From Caryophanales bacterium UBA2450 (GTDB taxonomy: Bacteria; Bacillota_I; Bacilli_A; RFN20; CAG-826), in the NCBI GenBank assembly GCA_002342545.1, contig DDQE01000050.1:44365-108364 (forward strand): a stretch of DNA of 64,000 nt, read 5' to 3'. A program made the position numbers and the translations under genes. Every line of letters begins with the position of its first letter. The first letter of the stretch is position 1. Positions 8,547-19,327 of this stretch are shown piece after piece. The notes below the pieces were generated by a model that was given only the letters and a program-made list of their open reading frames with translations, did no database searches and was not told the DNA's origin.

Positions 8547-10634
8547 ATGAGAAATAAGACTTTATCTTTTATTGGAATAGTAACTCTTGGATTATGTGTT
8601 TCTAGTTGTAATTACATAAGTATTTTAACTAACAAGCTTAAATCCATCACCTTAAGTGATTCTACTTCTGCTTATATAGTCGGAGATTCTTTCTTTGATA
8701 AGAGTAACTTATCAATTAAAGGCAAATATAACAATGGTAACGAAGTCACATTTGAAAGAAATCAAGTGGCGTTCAATCTTACTTATGGGTCAAGCATTAA
8801 AGATATTAATACTCCTTTTGAGCAAGAAGGATCTTATAAATTAACAGTGTCTACTGAAGGCATTGTTAGTAACACAATAACAATTTCGGTTTTTGCTAGC
8901 ACTCAATATGTTTCTAGTATACAAGTTAACTCCACTAGTACGATTGAAAAAAATAATTCTAAAGACGTTTCTTTAACATTAACTATTTCTCCAACTAGAT
9001 ATACCGTTCCAATTCTATATCAGAATTCTGACCCTAGTGTTGTTTCTATTAGTAAAGTTAACGATACTTCCTATTTCATTAGAGGTTTAGAAATTGGTGA
9101 GGCTGATTTAACTTTTAAAGCATTAAAAAACGCTACTACATATCTCGAAACTGTTTTTCATGTCACAGTAACGTTAAATCAAAAAGTTAAAATCGAACAA
9201 ACCTATGGTGATTTTGTTGATCATAACTATTATCAAACTTCATCATGCCCTACTACTGGAGATGTTAAACTTTTAGTTATTCCTGTGTGGTTTAATGATA
9301 GCGATACTTTTGTCTCTACTTCTTCTAAAGACAATATTAGAAGCGATATACAAACTGCTTTCTTTGGCACTAAAGAACAAACAGGCTGGCATAGTGTTAG
9401 TTCGTATTATGAAGAAGAAAGTAAGGGCTTATTACATCTTACTGGCACAGTAAGTGAATGGTATTCTCCTACTAACATAAGCGCTAGTAATGCTAGTTCA
9501 TATAGTAACACCGCTCAAGCGACTTTTGTTAAAAACACGGTAAATTGGTATTTTAATAACCACAGTGAGGATTCTAGAACAAACTATGATTATGATGGTG
9601 ATGGCTATTTAGATGGCGTTATGCTTATTTACGCCGCTCCTGATTATACATGCTATAGTTCATTTTCAAGTAATATGTGGGCGTATTGTTTCTATGTCCA
9701 ACAAACTTCTTTAAAGAATCCTAGTAATCCAGGTGTAAATGCTTTCTTCTGGGCAAGTTATGATTTCTTATATGGTTCTAACCGAGTTTATAGAACTGGC
9801 GGAATTTATCATAATGGTGACACTAGCAACTGTTTGATCGATGGACATACATATATCCATGAAATGGGTCATATGTTTGGTTTAGAAGATTATTATGACT
9901 ATTCAAATTCTACTTCTCCAGTTGCTGGATTTGCTATGCAAGATAATAATGTTGGTGGACATGATCCTTATTCCACAATGGCGTTTGGCTGGTCTGATCC
10001 ATATATTCCAACTGAAACATGTGAAATCACAATTAATGATTTCCAATCTAGCCATGATTTAATTTTATTAACACCAAATTGGAATTCTTATAATTCACCA
10101 TTTGATGAATATTTATTACTCGAATTATATACTCCAACCGGATTAAACGAATTTGATTGCAATCACCAATATCAAGGCCGTTATCCTCAAGGACCTGATG
10201 TGGTTGGCATTAGATTATGGCATGTCGACGCTAGACTTTATACGTTAAATAATAAATTTACTACTAATACAAATTCTTCTTCTTCATTTTATACTGCCTT
10301 TAATAACACTTATCAGACTGAAGAAGAAAGTGAAAATGGACGAAATTCATTCTCTTATAGTCTATCAGGTAAAGATGACTATCAAAGATTTAATATGCTT
10401 CACTTAATTAGAAAAGACACTACTAAGAACTATGTCTCTCAAGCAGTTTTAAGTAGTAATGATTTATTCTTAAAAAACAGCACATTTAATATGACGGATT
10501 ATTCTTCTCAATTCTATAAAAATAATGGACGTCTTAATAGTGGTGTTTCCTTAGGATGGAGTTTCACTGTTAAAAACATTTCTAATGTTTCTGGTGATAT
10601 TTATTCCGCAACCATTCAAATAAATAAAGCTTAA
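8547..10634 (+). CDS. M6-like (immune inhibitor A type) zinc metalloprotease lipoprotein
   Basis: The protein has 695 residues. The signal peptide ends in a lipobox, VSSC (Cys21). The N-terminal 210 residues are beta-rich, resembling Ig-like repeats. The peptidase region carries the zinc motif HEMGH with the extension GLEDYYD (His438, Glu439, His442), as in M6 proteases. A DYDGDGYLDG loop near residue 348 looks like a calcium-binding site. The M6 family includes immune inhibitor A, which degrades host antibacterial proteins; whether this member does so is unknown. It is the last gene of the surface-protease cluster and faces popT convergently. Confidence 0.88.
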   Translation: MRNKTLSFIGIVTLGLCVSSCNYISILTNKLKSITLSDSTSAYIVGDSFFDKSNLSIKGKYNNGNEVTFERNQVAFNLTYGSSIKDINTPFEQEGSYKLTVSTEGIVSNTITISVFASTQYVSSIQVNSTSTIEKNNSKDVSLTLTISPTRYTVPILYQNSDPSVVSISKVNDTSYFIRGLEIGEADLTFKALKNATTYLETVFHVTVTLNQKVKIEQTYGDFVDHNYYQTSSCPTTGDVKLLVIPVWFNDSDTFVSTSSKDNIRSDIQTAFFGTKEQTGWHSVSSYYEEESKGLLHLTGTVSEWYSPTNISASNASSYSNTAQATFVKNTVNWYFNNHSEDSRTNYDYDGDGYLDGVMLIYAAPDYTCYSSFSSNMWAYCFYVQQTSLKNPSNPGVNAFFWASYDFLYGSNRVYRTGGIYHNGDTSNCLIDGHTYIHEMGHMFGLEDYYDYSNSTSPVAGFAMQDNNVGGHDPYSTMAFGWSDPYIPTETCEITINDFQSSHDLILLTPNWNSYNSPFDEYLLLELYTPTGLNEFDCNHQYQGRYPQGPDVVGIRLWHVDARLYTLNNKFTTNTNSSSSFYTAFNNTYQTEEESENGRNSFSYSLSGKDDYQRFNMLHLIRKDTTKNYVSQAVLSSNDLFLKNSTFNMTDYSSQFYKNNGRLNSGVSLGWSFTVKNISNVSGDIYSATIQINKA

Positions 10635-10653
10635 TTTAATAAATATTATTGAT

Positions 10654-10688
10654 AAGAAAATGAGATTATTCGACGACCTCATTTTCTT
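10654..10688. terminator. Hairpin between the convergent metalloprotease and popT genes
   Basis: An 11-bp perfect inverted repeat (AAGAAAATGAG / CTCATTTTCTT) overlaps the last codons of popT. Neither side has a strong T-run, so its role as a bidirectional terminator is uncertain. Confidence 0.4.
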
Positions 10689-11598
10689 TAGATTCAATTT
10701 TTCTTTTATATCTCACTAATAAATATGAAAGGATTGTAAATCCAATTAATAAGATAATACCAATTGGAATCTCAATATATATAGGAGTATATCCGGCTGC
10801 TCCGATACTCCATTTCATATAATAATCATTAATCGTGTCGTTATAAAATAATGCGGGAACACTTCCAATAACAAATCCTAAAATAGAATAGAAAGTGACT
10901 TCGTGATATTTGCTCAATAAATAATGCATTAATTTAGAAATAAAGAAGAATCCAATGATAATACCAATAGCGAAGCAACCAATAATACCAATAAAATGTC
11001 CAAAACCGGACCAATCGCTTTTTATAAAACCAGTAATAAATGACATTAAAGGTTTATAAAAACCAAGTAGTAATAAAAGCATTGCTCCTGATATACCTGG
11101 TACTACTAAAGCAACTGAAGCGACAAATCCAACAGGGATCAAAACTAAATAAAACCACACTGGAGTTTGAACAAAATATTGTTCAAAGTTTGCCTTAGCG
11201 AAGACACTTCCAACACCTAATCCAATTGCAACTAAGGAGCATACGATTAGAGCCACAAAGTGTTTTTTAGTTGGCTTAACATCTTTAACTTCATCTTTAA
11301 TTCCTGGAATGGAGCCAATAATAAAGCCGGCAAAAATACAAATAACTCCAAAGACAAATCCGTTGAGCGCTTTATCCATTAAAAAGAAAGTTGGAACAAA
11401 GCCAATAACAACACCTAATAAAACTGGAAGAACAATTTTAATTGCTTCTTTAAAATGCTTAAAAACATTACTAATAGCCCAAATAATTTTATTATAAACT
11501 CCAAAGATTACAGCGATAGTGCCACCGCTTACACCTGGAACTGCGCTACCAAATCCGATTGCGATACCTGATAAAAGTGTTTTCAACCAATTTTTCAT
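10666..11598 (-). CDS. popT: DUF368 family membrane protein, undecaprenyl-phosphate translocase
   Basis: The protein has 310 residues and about eight to ten hydrophobic segments. It carries the DUF368 signature near the N-terminus (SGIAIGFGSAVPGVSGGT) and a second similar block (VVPGISGAMLLLLLG), an internal repeat typical of the family. DUF368 (PopT) proteins recycle undecaprenyl phosphate across the membrane for cell-wall synthesis; this is family knowledge. Upstream on its strand a TATACT box lies about 8 bases before the ATG, again nearly leaderless. An AAGG touching the ATG is too close to act as a normal ribosome site. Confidence 0.88.
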   Translation of the reverse strand: MKNWLKTLLSGIAIGFGSAVPGVSGGTIAVIFGVYNKIIWAISNVFKHFKEAIKIVLPVLLGVVIGFVPTFFLMDKALNGFVFGVICIFAGFIIGSIPGIKDEVKDVKPTKKHFVALIVCSLVAIGLGVGSVFAKANFEQYFVQTPVWFYLVLIPVGFVASVALVVPGISGAMLLLLLGFYKPLMSFITGFIKSDWSGFGHFIGIIGCFAIGIIIGFFFISKLMHYLLSKYHEVTFYSILGFVIGSVPALFYNDTINDYYMKWSIGAAGYTPIYIEIPIGIILLIGFTILSYLLVRYKRKIESKENEVVE

Positions 11599-11672
11599 AC
11601 CTTGTAAGTATATAACATTTTTTTAATTTAACATATATGTTTAATTATATATTTGATAAAATAATAGACGCT

Positions 11673-12227
11673 ATGAAACTAATTGTTGGACTTGGTAATC
11701 CTGGAAAGAAATACGAGCATACTCGTCATAATATGGGCTTTGATGTTGTCGACCTATTTTCAGAATTAGCGCAAATCGATATAGATAAAGAAGCCTTTAA
11801 AGGCTTAGTTGGTAGAGGCAAAGTGTTTGATGAAGATGTTTATCTACTTAAGCCTCAAACATTCATGAATTTAAGTGGCGAATCCGTTAGAGAAATTGTA
11901 TCTTATTTTAAAATCCCCAAAGAAGACATCATTGTCATCTATGATGATTTAGATTTAGAACCAGGAAAGATTAGATTACGCTTATCTGGATCTAGTGGTG
12001 GTCATAGAGGAATTCAGAACATCATAGAGCAGTTAGGAACTGAGAATATTAAAAGAATTCGAATCGGAATTGGTAAGCCAACTTATGACACGATCGATTA
12101 TGTGTTAGGAAAGCCATTAAAAGAAGAACAAGCCTTAATTGATGAGGCGATTAAAAAAGCAGTCGACGCTCTTAAAGAAATTCTTAAGAATAACTTTGAT
12201 AGTGCAATGAATAAATTTAATCATTAA
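11673..12227 (+). CDS. pth: Peptidyl-tRNA hydrolase
   Basis: It cleaves peptidyl-tRNA released from stalled ribosomes. I chose the ATG at 11673 (184 residues) because the protein then begins MKLIVGLGNPG, the conserved family N-terminus; the ATG at 11637 would add 12 unsupported residues. Asn9, His19 in TRHNMG, and the YDDLDLEPGKIR and GSSGGHRG blocks match Pth. No clear ribosome-binding site is seen; a weak TAAAAT box lies 11 bases upstream. It precedes mfd, as in Bacillus (spoVC-mfd). Confidence 0.93.
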   Translation: MKLIVGLGNPGKKYEHTRHNMGFDVVDLFSELAQIDIDKEAFKGLVGRGKVFDEDVYLLKPQTFMNLSGESVREIVSYFKIPKEDIIVIYDDLDLEPGKIRLRLSGSSGGHRGIQNIIEQLGTENIKRIRIGIGKPTYDTIDYVLGKPLKEEQALIDEAIKKAVDALKEILKNNFDSAMNKFNH

Positions 12228-12239
12228 GGAGGCAGCTAG

Positions 12240-15200
12240 ACGAACCTATTTGATAAACTAAAATCTAATAAAGCGATACCCCCCTACTTAACAAGAAGTG
12301 GGCATTTTGTCGTGGATGATTTAGTAGGAATATCTTTATTAACTGCCGCCTCTATTAAAGAAGAAAAAAGTAAATATCTTCTAATTACCTCTAACTTATA
12401 TAAAGCCCAAAAACTATATACTTTTCTTTCTAGTTTATTGCCGAATAATAAGATTTCTTTATATGTTTCGGATGAATTAATTAGAGCAGGAACTCTTGCG
12501 ATGTCTAAAGAAATGAGCGCAAATCGTATCTATACTTTAGACAATATATTAAATGGTAAAGTTGATATAGTTATTGCAAATATCTCAGCAATTAGTAGGT
12601 TTTTGCCAGAAAAATCGCTATTTTTAGATAATTGCTTTTCTTTTAAAGTTGGTCAAAGCATTGACTTACAATCTTTAAAAATAAAGCTAGTGAGTGCAGG
12701 CTATACTCAAGTTAATAAAGTAGACCAATCTCTTCAATTTGCCTCTAGAGGAGACATATTGGATATCTTTACTGTGAACTATGATGATCCTATTAGAATT
12801 GAACTTTTTGATAACGAAATTGAATCAATTAGATTCTTTGATTTAGCAAGTCAGTCATCTAAAGAAAAAGTAGATAAGATTTCTTTATTACCTGCTAACG
12901 ATTTCATTATTTCTAAAGATGATTTAAAAGTTCTTACTAATCGTATTTATGAACAATTAGAAAAAGATAAGGAAGTTCTTAATCCTACTGATTTTTCTAA
13001 TTTAAGAGATTTAGTTGATAACGATGTCACCGAACTATTGGAATATCAATATACTCCACGTGCGTACCGATATTATTCTTTACTTGATGACCGCTTAAAA
13101 TCACTTTTAGATTACACTGACGATTTTACAACTGTACTTGTGGATGAAACTTCAATTAAAGCAAGTTCAGATATGCTTGTAGAAGAATCTATATCATTCC
13201 TTCAAGAATTATTTGAAAACGGCAAATCTATTTCACATTTAAAAATGTGTTATAGCTTTGATGAACTAAAATTTAATCGCAATAAACTTATTAAGACTTC
13301 TATATTACAATCTAGCGATAAAGATATAGTGTTTAACTGTAAAAATATTCCTTTTGAGGTTTCTAAAGACAGCGATGTTATTAATGTCATTCATACATAT
13401 ATTAATCAAAACTACCAAATCAATATATCGCTAAGTTCTAAACAACATTTAAATACAATTATTGATTTACTAGATTCATCTCATATTCCTTTTGAAATGG
13501 TTAAAGAATATGGCTTACCTAGCAAGCATCAAATAGGTTTGTCTATTTCAAATATCCCGTGCGGATTTGTTTTAGATGATGAAAAAGTTGTCTTTTTAAC
13601 TTCTAAAGAATTATTTAACGAAAAAATTAGAATCACAAGATTTGATAATCGTTTTAAAGAAGCAACAATATTAAAGAGTTATGAAGACTTAACCCCTGGA
13701 GATTACGTTGTTCATGAATATCAAGGTATTGGCCAATTTTTAGAATTACAGACTTTAGAAGTTGAAGGTAAACATCAAGATTATTTAAAGCTTGCTTATC
13801 ACGGAGGAGAGATTTTATATGTTCCTTTATCTCAATTCCAACTTATAAGAAAGTATTTAGGAAAAGAAGGCGCTAGACCAAGATTATCTAGATTGCACAC
13901 TAAAGATTGGGAGAGAACTAAAGCTAAAATCAAAGAAAGAATCAACGATTTAGCGGAAAGATTGTTCAATTTATATGTTGAACGTAGTCATATAGAAGGA
14001 TATGCCTTCGCTAAAGACGATGAGTTCCAAAAGGCGTTTGAAGATACCTGTGAATTCCAATTAACTAAAGATCAAATTCGTTCTTTGGAAGAAATTAAAT
14101 CAGATATGGAATCGACTCATCCTATGGACCGCTTATTATGTGGAGATGTAGGATTTGGAAAAACCGAAGTTGCTTTTAGAGCAATCTTTAAATGTATTAA
14201 TTCTGGAAAACAAGCAGTGTTACTTTGTCCTACTACTTTATTAGCTAGACAACACTATGAAGTAGCTTTAGAAAGATTCTCTAAATTTGATATAAAGATT
14301 GCTATCTTCTCTAGACTTGTCCCCGAGAAGAAACAAAAGGAATATATTAAAGAAATCCAAGAAGGCAAAATCCATCTTATTATTGGCACTCACCGCCTTT
14401 TATCAAATGATATTACTTATAAAGATTTAGGATTATTAGTGGTGGATGAAGAGCAGCGTTTTGGTGTTGAACAAAAAGAAAGACTTAAAGAATTAAAATC
14501 TAATATTGATGTCTTAACTTTAAGCGCTACCCCAATTCCTAGAACATTGCAGATTTCTTTATTAGGAGTTAGAAGTATGTCTCAAATTACTACTCCTCCA
14601 GGAGAAAGAATGCCAATTCAAACATATGTGACTCCTTTTAACACTCAAGTAATAAAAGAGCTAATTCAAAGAGAATTAGGAAGAGACGGACAAGTCTTCT
14701 ATTTACATAATGACATTGAAACAATTTATGAAATTGCTTCTAGATTAAAAAGAGCAATTCCATCCGCGAATATTGCTGTTGCGCATGGAAAAATGACCAG
14801 AAACGACATTGAAGACACCATGATCAAATTCTATTCAGGAGATATTCAAATTTTAGTTTGCACCTCAATTATTGAAAACGGAATTGATGTTCCTAACGCT
14901 AACATGATTATTGTTGATGATTCTGAAAGATATGGATTAGCACAGTTATATCAAATTAAAGGTAGAGTTGGTAGGGGCAATCGAATTGCCTACGCATATT
15001 TAATGTATAATGGTAATAAAGCTTTAAAAGAAGACACTCAAAAACGTTTAAGAGCGTTACAAGATTTTACTGCTCTAGGTAGTGGATATAAGATTGCTCA
15101 AAGAGATTTAATGATTAGAGGTGCTGGAGATATTTTAGGACCTGAGCAAGCTGGATTTATTGACTCTATTGGTTTAGATATGTATATCAAACTTTTAAAT

Positions 15201-15722
15201 GAAGCAGTTAAAGAGAAGATGGAAGGTGCGAATCATAAAGAAGCTCAATATAATAAAACTCTATCTTTGGCTTTTGATGCATATATTCCAAAAGAGTACG
15301 CCTCAGATAGCGATAAGATTGAACTTTATCATGATATATTAGCGGCATCCTCAATAGATTCGTTAAATGAGATTAAAGCTAAGGTAAGAGATGTTTATGG
15401 CCGATTACCTGAAGAAGTTGAACAATTATTCTATAAACGAGCTATTGATTTAATGGTCAAACAATGTGAAATAAATGATATTAAAGAGAACAAAATGAAT
15501 GTTGAATTATATCTTGGAGATAACTTTATTAATATTAAAGGTATAGGAAATATCTTATTTGAAGCATTAATACCATACTTATCCATTATTAAAATTAGTT
15601 ACCTTAACCATAAATTTAAAATTGTGATGAACAAAAAAGGAAATTGGTTAATAGATTTAGAAAATATATTAAAATCATTAGTGAACATTATTAATACGAA
15701 TAGAATTATTGAAACTGCATGA
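12240..15722 (+). CDS. mfd: Transcription-repair coupling factor Mfd, probably starting at ACG
   Basis: Mfd removes RNA polymerase stalled at DNA damage and recruits UvrABC. Order: UvrB-like N-terminal region, RNA polymerase-interaction domain (near residue 484, [14 protein letters not shown]), then the helicase motor with Walker [10 protein letters not shown] (about 635) and DEEQ (736), followed by the [13 protein letters not shown] block. The first conventional start is GTG at 12312 and lacks a ribosome site. The frame stays open back to ACG at 12240, which lies 7 bases after a perfect AAGGAGG (12226-12232). The 24 added residues read as a plausible Mfd N-terminus ([12 protein letters not shown]). 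An automatic caller would place the start at 12312. The stop overlaps rqcP (ATGA). Confidence 0.9.
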   Translation, partial: TNLFDKLKSNKAIPPYLTRSGHFVVDDLVGISLLTAASIKEEKSKYLLITSNLYKAQKLYTFLSSLLPNNKISLYVSDELIRAGTLAMSKEMSANRIYTLDNILNGKVDIVIANISAISRFLPEKSLFLDNCFSFKVGQSIDLQSLKIKLVSAGYTQVNKVDQSLQFASRGDILDIFTVNYDDPIRIELFDNEIESIRFFDLASQSSKEKVDKISLLPANDFIISKDDLKVLTNRIYEQLEKDKEVLNPTDFSNLRDLVDNDVTELLEYQYTPRAYRYYSLLDDRLKSLLDYTDDFTTVLVDETSIKASSDMLVEESISFLQELFENGKSISHLKMCYSFDELKFNRNKLIKTSILQSSDKDIVFNCKNIPFEVSKDSDVINVIHTYINQNYQINISLSSKQHLNTIIDLLDSSHIPFEMVKEYGLPSKHQIGLSISNIPCGFVLDDEKVVFLTSKELFNEKIRITRFDNRFKEATILKSYEDLTPGDYVVHEYQGIGQFLELQTLEVEGKHQDYLKLAYHGGEILYVPLSQFQLIRKYLGKEGARPRLSRLHTKDWERTKAKIKERINDLAERLFNLYVERSHIEGYAFAKDDEFQKAFEDTCEFQLTKDQIRSLEEIKSDMESTHPMDRLLCGDVGFGKTEVAFRAIFKCINSGKQAVLLCPTTLLARQHYEVALERFSKFDIKIAIFSRLVPEKKQKEYIKEIQEGKIHLIIGTHRLLSNDITYKDLGLLVVDEEQRFGVEQKERLKELKSNIDVLTLSATPIPRTLQISLLGVRSMSQITTPPGERMPIQTYVTPFNTQVIKELIQRELGRDGQVFYLHNDIETIYEIASRLKRAIPSANIAVAHGKMTRNDIEDTMIKFYSGDIQILVCTSIIENGIDVPNANMIIVDDSERYGLAQLYQIKGRVGRGNRIAYAYLMYNGNKALKEDTQKRLRALQDFTALGSGYKIAQRDLMIRGAGDILGPEQAGFIDSIGLDMYIKLLNEAVKEKMEGANHKEAQYNKTLSLAFDAYIPKEYASDSDKIELYHDILAASSIDSLNEIKAKVRDVYGRLPEEVEQLFYKRAIDLMVKQCEINDIKENKMNVELYLGDNFINIKGIGNILFEALIPYLSIIKISYLNHKFKIVMNKKGNWLIDLENILKSLVNIINTNRIIETA

Positions 15723-15958
15723 GATTAGATTTGTTTTTAAAAGATTCGAGAATTATCAAACGAAGAACTATTGCCAAAGAGTTCTGCGAAAGAGGTTTAG
15801 TTAAAGTGAATGATAAAATTGCTAAGCCGTCTTTTGATATTAAAGGTGGAGAAATTATCTCAATCAAGTTTGGTGATAATGAGTTTTCTATTGTTGCAAA
15901 AGTAGAAAAAGTAGGTAAAAAGGATAGAGCGAGTTATGAACAGCTTGAATCTAGATAA
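15719..15958 (+). CDS. rqcP: S4-domain RNA-binding protein, ribosome quality control RqcP-like
   Basis: The protein has 79 residues and is a single S4 RNA-binding domain ([20 protein letters not shown], then CERGLVKVN and KGGEIISI). It matches RqcP/YabO in size and place: downstream of mfd and upstream of tilS. RqcP binds stalled 50S subunits with RqcH and helps add alanine tails; that role is family knowledge. Its ATG overlaps the mfd TGA and its 3' end overlaps tilS by 23 bases, so translation is probably coupled. Confidence 0.85.
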   Translation: MRLDLFLKDSRIIKRRTIAKEFCERGLVKVNDKIAKPSFDIKGGEIISIKFGDNEFSIVAKVEKVGKKDRASYEQLESR

Positions 15959-17147
15959 AAACAAGAAATATTTATTAGCATGTTCTTTTGGGCCAGACTC
16001 TATGGCTTTATTTCATTTACTAGCAAAAAATAAATATAATTTTGCCTGTGCGATTGTTAATTATCATCTAAGAGAAGAAAGTGATCTTGAGGTTGATGGT
16101 TTACTTAAATACGCTAGTCTATTTAACATTAAAGTTCATGTTTATGATGTAAAAGAAAAGATCAATAAAAATGTCGAAGCTACTTGTAGAGAAATTAGAT
16201 ATAAGTTCTTTAAAGATTTATGCACTCAATTTGGTTATGATGCAACACTTATCGCTCATCATCAAGATGACTTAATTGAGACCTATTTAATGCAAAAAGA
16301 GCGTCAAAATAACCCAATTTTTTATGGAATTAGCTCAGAAACGATTATTTACGGAGTTAATGTTATTAGACCATTGCTTCATTTAAAGAAGTCTTATCTA
16401 CAATCAATTTGCGATGAAAATAATGTTCCTTATGCCATTGATAAAACAAACTTTGATATCTCTATTTTACGAAATAAAATTAGGCAGAATATAGTGTCAA
16501 AATTGAGCGACTATGAAAGAGAAGAAATTCTTAATAAAATTAACGAAGAAAATAACAACATAACCGAATTATTTAAGTCTATTGATATTAAAAGATTAAA
16601 TGAAGTTAGTTATGTTATCTCTTTAGACTTTTTATCCCAGTGTTATGCGCTTAATTATTTAGCTAAAAATATTAACGCATCCTATTGTTTGTCAAAGAAG
16701 AATGTAGGACAAATAATCAAAGTATTAAAATCTTCTAGGCCTAATGGTCAATTTATGATTTTTAAAGGCCTATATTTATTCAAGGAATATGATAATTTTG
16801 AATTTGGTGTTAATAAATTTGAACGAAAAGAGTATCAATACACTCTGAATTGTCCTGAAATATTAGACACTCCGTATTTCTATCTTAATTTCAAGTTAGA
16901 CACTTCTGATCGAAATGTTAATCTTGATGATTATCCTTTAATTATAAGAAATATAAAAAATAGTGATTTTATTATCATTAATGGGTATAAAGCCAAGGCA
17001 TCTAGACTTATGATTGATTGGAAAATGCCGTTTAGGAAAAGGATGACTTGGCCTGTTATATTAAATAAAAATGGTGAAGTTATCTATATCCCCCGCTATA
17101 GAAAAGACTTTCAATTATCTGATATGCTAAGTTTTTATGTTAAATAA
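15936..17147 (+). CDS. tilS: tRNA(Ile)-lysidine synthase
   Basis: It modifies C34 of tRNA-Ile(CAU) to lysidine. The PP-loop ATP site is [11 protein letters not shown] near residue 15, a variant of the usual SGGxDS. Family blocks follow: [34 protein letters not shown] and RNKIRQNI. At 403 residues it is close to the usual length. The start overlaps rqcP, with only a weak GAG upstream, as expected of coupled translation. The hpt gene that often lies between tilS and ftsH in Bacilli is absent. Confidence 0.92.
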   Translation: MNSLNLDKNKKYLLACSFGPDSMALFHLLAKNKYNFACAIVNYHLREESDLEVDGLLKYASLFNIKVHVYDVKEKINKNVEATCREIRYKFFKDLCTQFGYDATLIAHHQDDLIETYLMQKERQNNPIFYGISSETIIYGVNVIRPLLHLKKSYLQSICDENNVPYAIDKTNFDISILRNKIRQNIVSKLSDYEREEILNKINEENNNITELFKSIDIKRLNEVSYVISLDFLSQCYALNYLAKNINASYCLSKKNVGQIIKVLKSSRPNGQFMIFKGLYLFKEYDNFEFGVNKFERKEYQYTLNCPEILDTPYFYLNFKLDTSDRNVNLDDYPLIIRNIKNSDFIIINGYKAKASRLMIDWKMPFRKRMTWPVILNKNGEVIYIPRYRKDFQLSDMLSFYVK

Positions 17148-17162
17148 GAACTTGTATTTTGC

Positions 17163-17191
17163 TTTTCAAAATAAACAAAAACTAATATAAT
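17163..17191 (+). promoter_or_regulatory. Promoter of ftsH with downstream palindrome
   Basis: TTTTCA (17163-17168), 17 bases, TATAAT (17186-17191). The roughly 46-base leader contains the perfect palindrome TATCAATATTGATA (17215-17228) just before the GGAGG ribosome site, a possible regulator site or hairpin. Confidence 0.6.
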
Positions 17192-17243
17192 CTATATATC
17201 TTTTTAAGATATCGTATCAATATTGATATGGAGGTAAAATTTT

Positions 17244-19310
17244 ATGCCAGAAAATAACAATAATCCTAATAATATTCCAAGACGTAGAATTCCCCTTGGT
17301 TTTATATTTTCTATACTATTAGTAGCAGGCTTAATTGCTATTTTTGCTTATCGTATTTTTGGAAATAGAGATAACTCATCTCCTTTAACTTCAAAAGCTT
17401 ATATTCAAGCTCTTGTAAATAAACAAGTTAAGACTACTGTTGTTACTCATCATTTTGAAGGAAGTTATGTTTCTTTAAGTGGTGTTTTAACTAACGGCAC
17501 TAAATATGTTTGCACAATTGATGAAGCAACCTATGAAAGTAAAGAAATCAGTTGGACTGTTAAGGTTGTAGAAACCAAGATTTATGTTCCTGAACTTGCT
17601 ACAAGTGAAAATCCAAAAGGTGAATTTAATAAAGATGACGTTCTTGAACTCCCTAAATTAAGTGCTAACTATTGGGTTACAAACTATACAACTGAATCAA
17701 TTGCTGTAAATGATGTCTATCAGGTTAGCTGGTGGGATAGTTGGGGACCAACTATCATCATGCTTGCTGGTAGTGCGATTATTGTAATCTTCCTATTCTC
17801 TAGATTGTCTGGCTCTATTGGTGGGGCTAATAGACAAGCTATGGATTTCAATAAATCTCGTGCTAGAAGAATTCAAGATTCTAAAGTCAGATTTAAAGAT
17901 GTTGCTGGCTGCGATGAAGAAAAAGCCGAGATGGAAGAAATTGTTGAATATCTTAAAGATCCAACAAAATTCACAAGATTTGGAGCCAAATTGCCTAAAG
18001 GTATCTTATTAGTTGGCTCTCCAGGTACTGGTAAAACCTTACTTGCTAAAGCTGTTGCTGGAGAAGCGGGAGTACCATTCTTCTCAATTTCTGGCTCTGA
18101 TTTCGTAGAAATGTTTGTTGGTGTTGGTGCTGGTAGAGTTAGAGATATGTTTAGAACCGCTAAAGCAAATGCTCCATGTTTAGTATTCATCGATGAAATC
18201 GATGCTGTTGGTAGACAAAGAGGTGCTGGTTTAGGCGGTGGTAATGATGAAAGAGAACAAACACTTAATCAACTTTTAGTTGAGATGGATGGCTTCTCTG
18301 ATAACTCTGGCATTATCGTTATGGCTGCAACTAATAGAGATGATGTTCTTGATCCAGCTTTATTAAGAGCAGGTCGATTTGATAGAAAAATTACTGTTTC
18401 CTTACCAGATAGAGAAGGTAGAGAAGCAATCTTCAAAGTACATTCTAGAAACAAGAAACTTGCTAAAGATGTTGATTTCACCGCCATCGCTAAAAGAACA
18501 GTTGGCTTCTCTGGCGCTGATATTGAAAATATCATGAATGAAGCTGCAATCTTAGCAGTTAGAAGAAGAAAGTCTGAAATTACTACTGCTGAAATTGATG
18601 AAGCTATTGATAGAAGAATCGCTGGTCCAGCTAAATCTTCTCGCTCTCTTAACGCACATGAACGTGAAGTTGTCGCACATCATGAAGCAGGACATGCAAT
18701 TATTGGATTGAAGTTAGAACATTCAGATAAAGTTCAAAAAATTACAATTATTCCTCGTGGTAATACAGGCGGACATGTCCGTATGACACCTGAAGAAGAT
18801 AGATTCTTGCTCACACGCAAAGAACTTATTGCTAGAATTGTGGGTTATCTTGGTGGACGTTCTTCCGAAGAAGTTTTCTTTGATGATATTTCTTCTGGAG
18901 CTCAAAACGATATTGAAATGGCAACTCGCATTGCACGTATGATGGTTACCGAATTAGGTATGTCTTCCTTAGGCCCAATTCAATATGAAAGAGATACTGG
19001 AAGTGTCTTCCTTGGACGTGATTATACTTCAAGCCAAAAGAATTTCTCTTTAGCAACTGCTGAAAAAATTGACGCTGAAGTTCAAAAGATTATTAACGAG
19101 GCTCATGAGGAAGCAAAGAGCATTATTCTTAAATATAAAGATGATGTTGAATTAATCGCAAAAACCCTTCTTGAATATGAACAAATCACTGCAGAAGAGA
19201 TCGATTATTTGCTCGAACATCGTCATCTTAAAAAGGCTGAAAAAGAAATGGTTGAAAAAACCGTTCAAGTTGAGCCAGAACCTATTGAGGGAGAAAATAA
19301 GGGGGAATAA
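17244..19310 (+). CDS. ftsH: ATP-dependent zinc metalloprotease FtsH
   Basis: Membrane-bound AAA+ protease that degrades misfolded membrane proteins and regulators. Two transmembrane segments (about 15-35 and 170-190) flank an extracytoplasmic domain. Walker A is GSPGTGKT (258-265), Walker [12 protein letters not shown], second region of homology [22 protein letters not shown], and the zinc site HEAGH (480-484). The 688-residue length is normal. The start has a GGAGG site 8-9 bases upstream. It belongs to the pth-mfd-rqcP-tilS-ftsH block but has its own promoter. The tail is acidic. Confidence 0.97.
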   Translation: MPENNNNPNNIPRRRIPLGFIFSILLVAGLIAIFAYRIFGNRDNSSPLTSKAYIQALVNKQVKTTVVTHHFEGSYVSLSGVLTNGTKYVCTIDEATYESKEISWTVKVVETKIYVPELATSENPKGEFNKDDVLELPKLSANYWVTNYTTESIAVNDVYQVSWWDSWGPTIIMLAGSAIIVIFLFSRLSGSIGGANRQAMDFNKSRARRIQDSKVRFKDVAGCDEEKAEMEEIVEYLKDPTKFTRFGAKLPKGILLVGSPGTGKTLLAKAVAGEAGVPFFSISGSDFVEMFVGVGAGRVRDMFRTAKANAPCLVFIDEIDAVGRQRGAGLGGGNDEREQTLNQLLVEMDGFSDNSGIIVMAATNRDDVLDPALLRAGRFDRKITVSLPDREGREAIFKVHSRNKKLAKDVDFTAIAKRTVGFSGADIENIMNEAAILAVRRRKSEITTAEIDEAIDRRIAGPAKSSRSLNAHEREVVAHHEAGHAIIGLKLEHSDKVQKITIIPRGNTGGHVRMTPEEDRFLLTRKELIARIVGYLGGRSSEEVFFDDISSGAQNDIEMATRIARMMVTELGMSSLGPIQYERDTGSVFLGRDYTSSQKNFSLATAEKIDAEVQKIINEAHEEAKSIILKYKDDVELIAKTLLEYEQITAEEIDYLLEHRHLKKAEKEMVEKTVQVEPEPIEGENKGE

Positions 19311-19322
19311 TCCCCTCTTTTT
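19302..19322 (+). terminator. Short terminator or attenuator at the ftsH stop codon
   Basis: Stem GGGGA / TCCCC with an ATAA loop overlaps the ftsH stop and is followed by TCTTTTTCTT. The stem is only 5 bp, so partial read-through into dusB is likely. Confidence 0.6.
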
Positions 19323-19327
19323 CTTAT

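Noticed and set aside
11637..11672. Twelve extra N-terminal residues on Pth
   Set aside because: Conserved Pth N-termini begin at MKLIVGLGNPG; the earlier ATG has no ribosome site.
15720..15722. UGA as a tryptophan codon, as in mycoplasmas
   Set aside because: TGA ends several genes at expected positions (mfd, ymcA, nrnA) and tryptophan is encoded by TGG.
17818..18905. Several short frames within ftsH on both strands
   Set aside because: They lie wholly within a strongly conserved gene and have no ribosome sites.
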